The notes under the pieces were generated by a model. It was not told the origin of the DNA. It saw only the letters and a list, made by a program, of their open reading frames with translations, and searched no databases. From Promerops cafer (lineage: Eukaryota; Chordata; Aves; Passeriformes; Nectariniidae): a DNA stretch of 64,000 nt. Below are positions 63,194 through 64,000 of the stretch, one piece after another. The stretch spans positions 62,001 to 126,000 of the forward strand of contig VZSE01010145.1 in the NCBI GenBank assembly GCA_013398275.1. The letters are read 5' to 3'. The stretch's first letter is position 1. Each line of letters begins with the position of its first letter. A program made the position numbers and the translations under genes.

Positions 63194-64000
63194 CTAAAAA
63201 CAAAGGGAGAAAATTCCCAATAAAACATTTAAAGACAATTATGTGAAAAGAAATGTTTAAGGCTAGCAATGTGCAAACCGCAAGGGAATCACAGATTGAG
63301 TTCAGTTTATGAGAGGGTGAGAAAGACAAGGGTGACCTAAAGTGACACAGGTTCATCTAGAAATATAAACACTGTTTAAAAATCTCTCCATTGCCTTCTC
63401 CAGGCTATGGTTCCTGCCCAAAGGCACAGGGTTTCCATGCTTTGCTAAGATCTGTTAGCAAAATCTTTTCTCTCTCTTCTTAATGATCATTAATCTAGAC
63501 CGCAGAGATCAGCATTGTCCCTACCAGCCCCTGCGGACCCTACATGGCACAGTCAGCTCCATCATCCACCTGCCTCCTATTTCCAGGATTCCAGGGCCAC
63601 TCAGCTGAGAGCTTCATTAAGGAAAAGATGTGCTGGTGCCTATATTTCTATAAAATTGTTCATACAAATTATGACATTCCTCGTTTTCTAGTTTTATCAC
63701 TATTACCATGCTCAATAAAGCTGTTTGAAATGATTGGTATGGTATGGCCCTAGTACAGGCTCTGCAAGAAAAGGTTACAGCTCTGGAAGGAAAACAAAGC
63801 AAACTGATAAACACTGGTGAGACACCTCACACACTATAACTAAAGCCTCACAAAATATGAGGCAGCTCAGGTATTTTTATGCTCTTTTATGACCCAGCAA
63901 AAACAAAAGCCAAGAGAGTGGCTACGCTCTAAACCCTCTAAAATACTGCAACTCCAGAGACATGTGGAAAAACACATTTTTAGGACACTTTGCAAAGAAG

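Larger units (their letters stand above)
49133..64000 (-). other. ST8SIA1: Last intron of ST8SIA1 (partial), to the window edge
   Basis: I looked on the minus strand for the preceding ST8SIA1 exon, which carries the end of sialylmotif L and a SIIRQ-like boundary, and did not find it. The intron therefore probably extends past the edge; ST8SIA1 introns are tens of kilobases in mammals. Frames in the GC-richer part at 50.3-50.7 kb occur on both strands and show no domain. A GGAAA microsatellite lies at 62471-62496. One splice-flanked segment (63060-63193) is listed separately. No CR1 or LTR was recognised in about 15 kb. Confidence 0.7.

Noticed and set aside
49133..64000. Search for the previous ST8SIA1 exon (end of sialylmotif L)
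   Set aside because: No minus-strand segment encoding the expected residues before the phase-2 junction was found, so none is reported.

Overview
The window is a gene-poor stretch of a bird nuclear genome. The evidence is CR1 LINE 3' ends at 19.2-19.5, 25.3-26.0 and 31.4 kb, avian-type LTRs, long AT-rich intergenic DNA and one intron-containing vertebrate gene. Two LTRs (19.9 and 26.9 kb) belong to a group I associate with songbirds, so a passerine is likely but not proven. There are no signs of bacterial or viral genome organisation.

The one gene I can name with confidence is ST8SIA1 (GD3 synthase, alpha-2,8-sialyltransferase) on the minus strand. Its terminal coding exon lies at 48646-49132. 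Its 3' UTR probably continues down to about 47.5 kb. The DNA from 49133 to the right edge is read as its last intron, and I found no other ST8SIA1 exon there.

The left third (1-22.5 kb) holds three GC/CpG-rich islands, at about 13.6-14.4, 17.6-18.3 and 22.0-22.5 kb. Each is joined to a plausible splice donor: minus, plus and minus strand respectively. The 22 kb island also contains a minus-strand ATG in strong Kozak context that opens exactly 36 codons before the donor. I do not recognise these transcripts; they may be lncRNAs or lineage-specific genes.

From 19.2 to 27.2 kb is a retroelement cluster. It holds a minus-strand CR1, a plus-strand LTR, a truncated minus-strand LTR, a plus-strand LTR with TATA box and poly(A) signal, a plus-strand CR1 split by a complete 476-bp LTR of the same family as the truncated one, and an inverted LTR related to the first.

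At 37.9-39.4 kb lies the 3' end of a gammaretrovirus-like (class I) endogenous retrovirus on the plus strand. It consists of a broken integrase C-terminus, a shortened and broken env with a CX6CC motif, a polypurine tract, and a 518-bp LTR with perfect 7-bp terminal inverted repeats. The 5' part is missing.

The rest is non-coding sequence with simple repeats and a few isolated exon-like segments, listed with low confidence.
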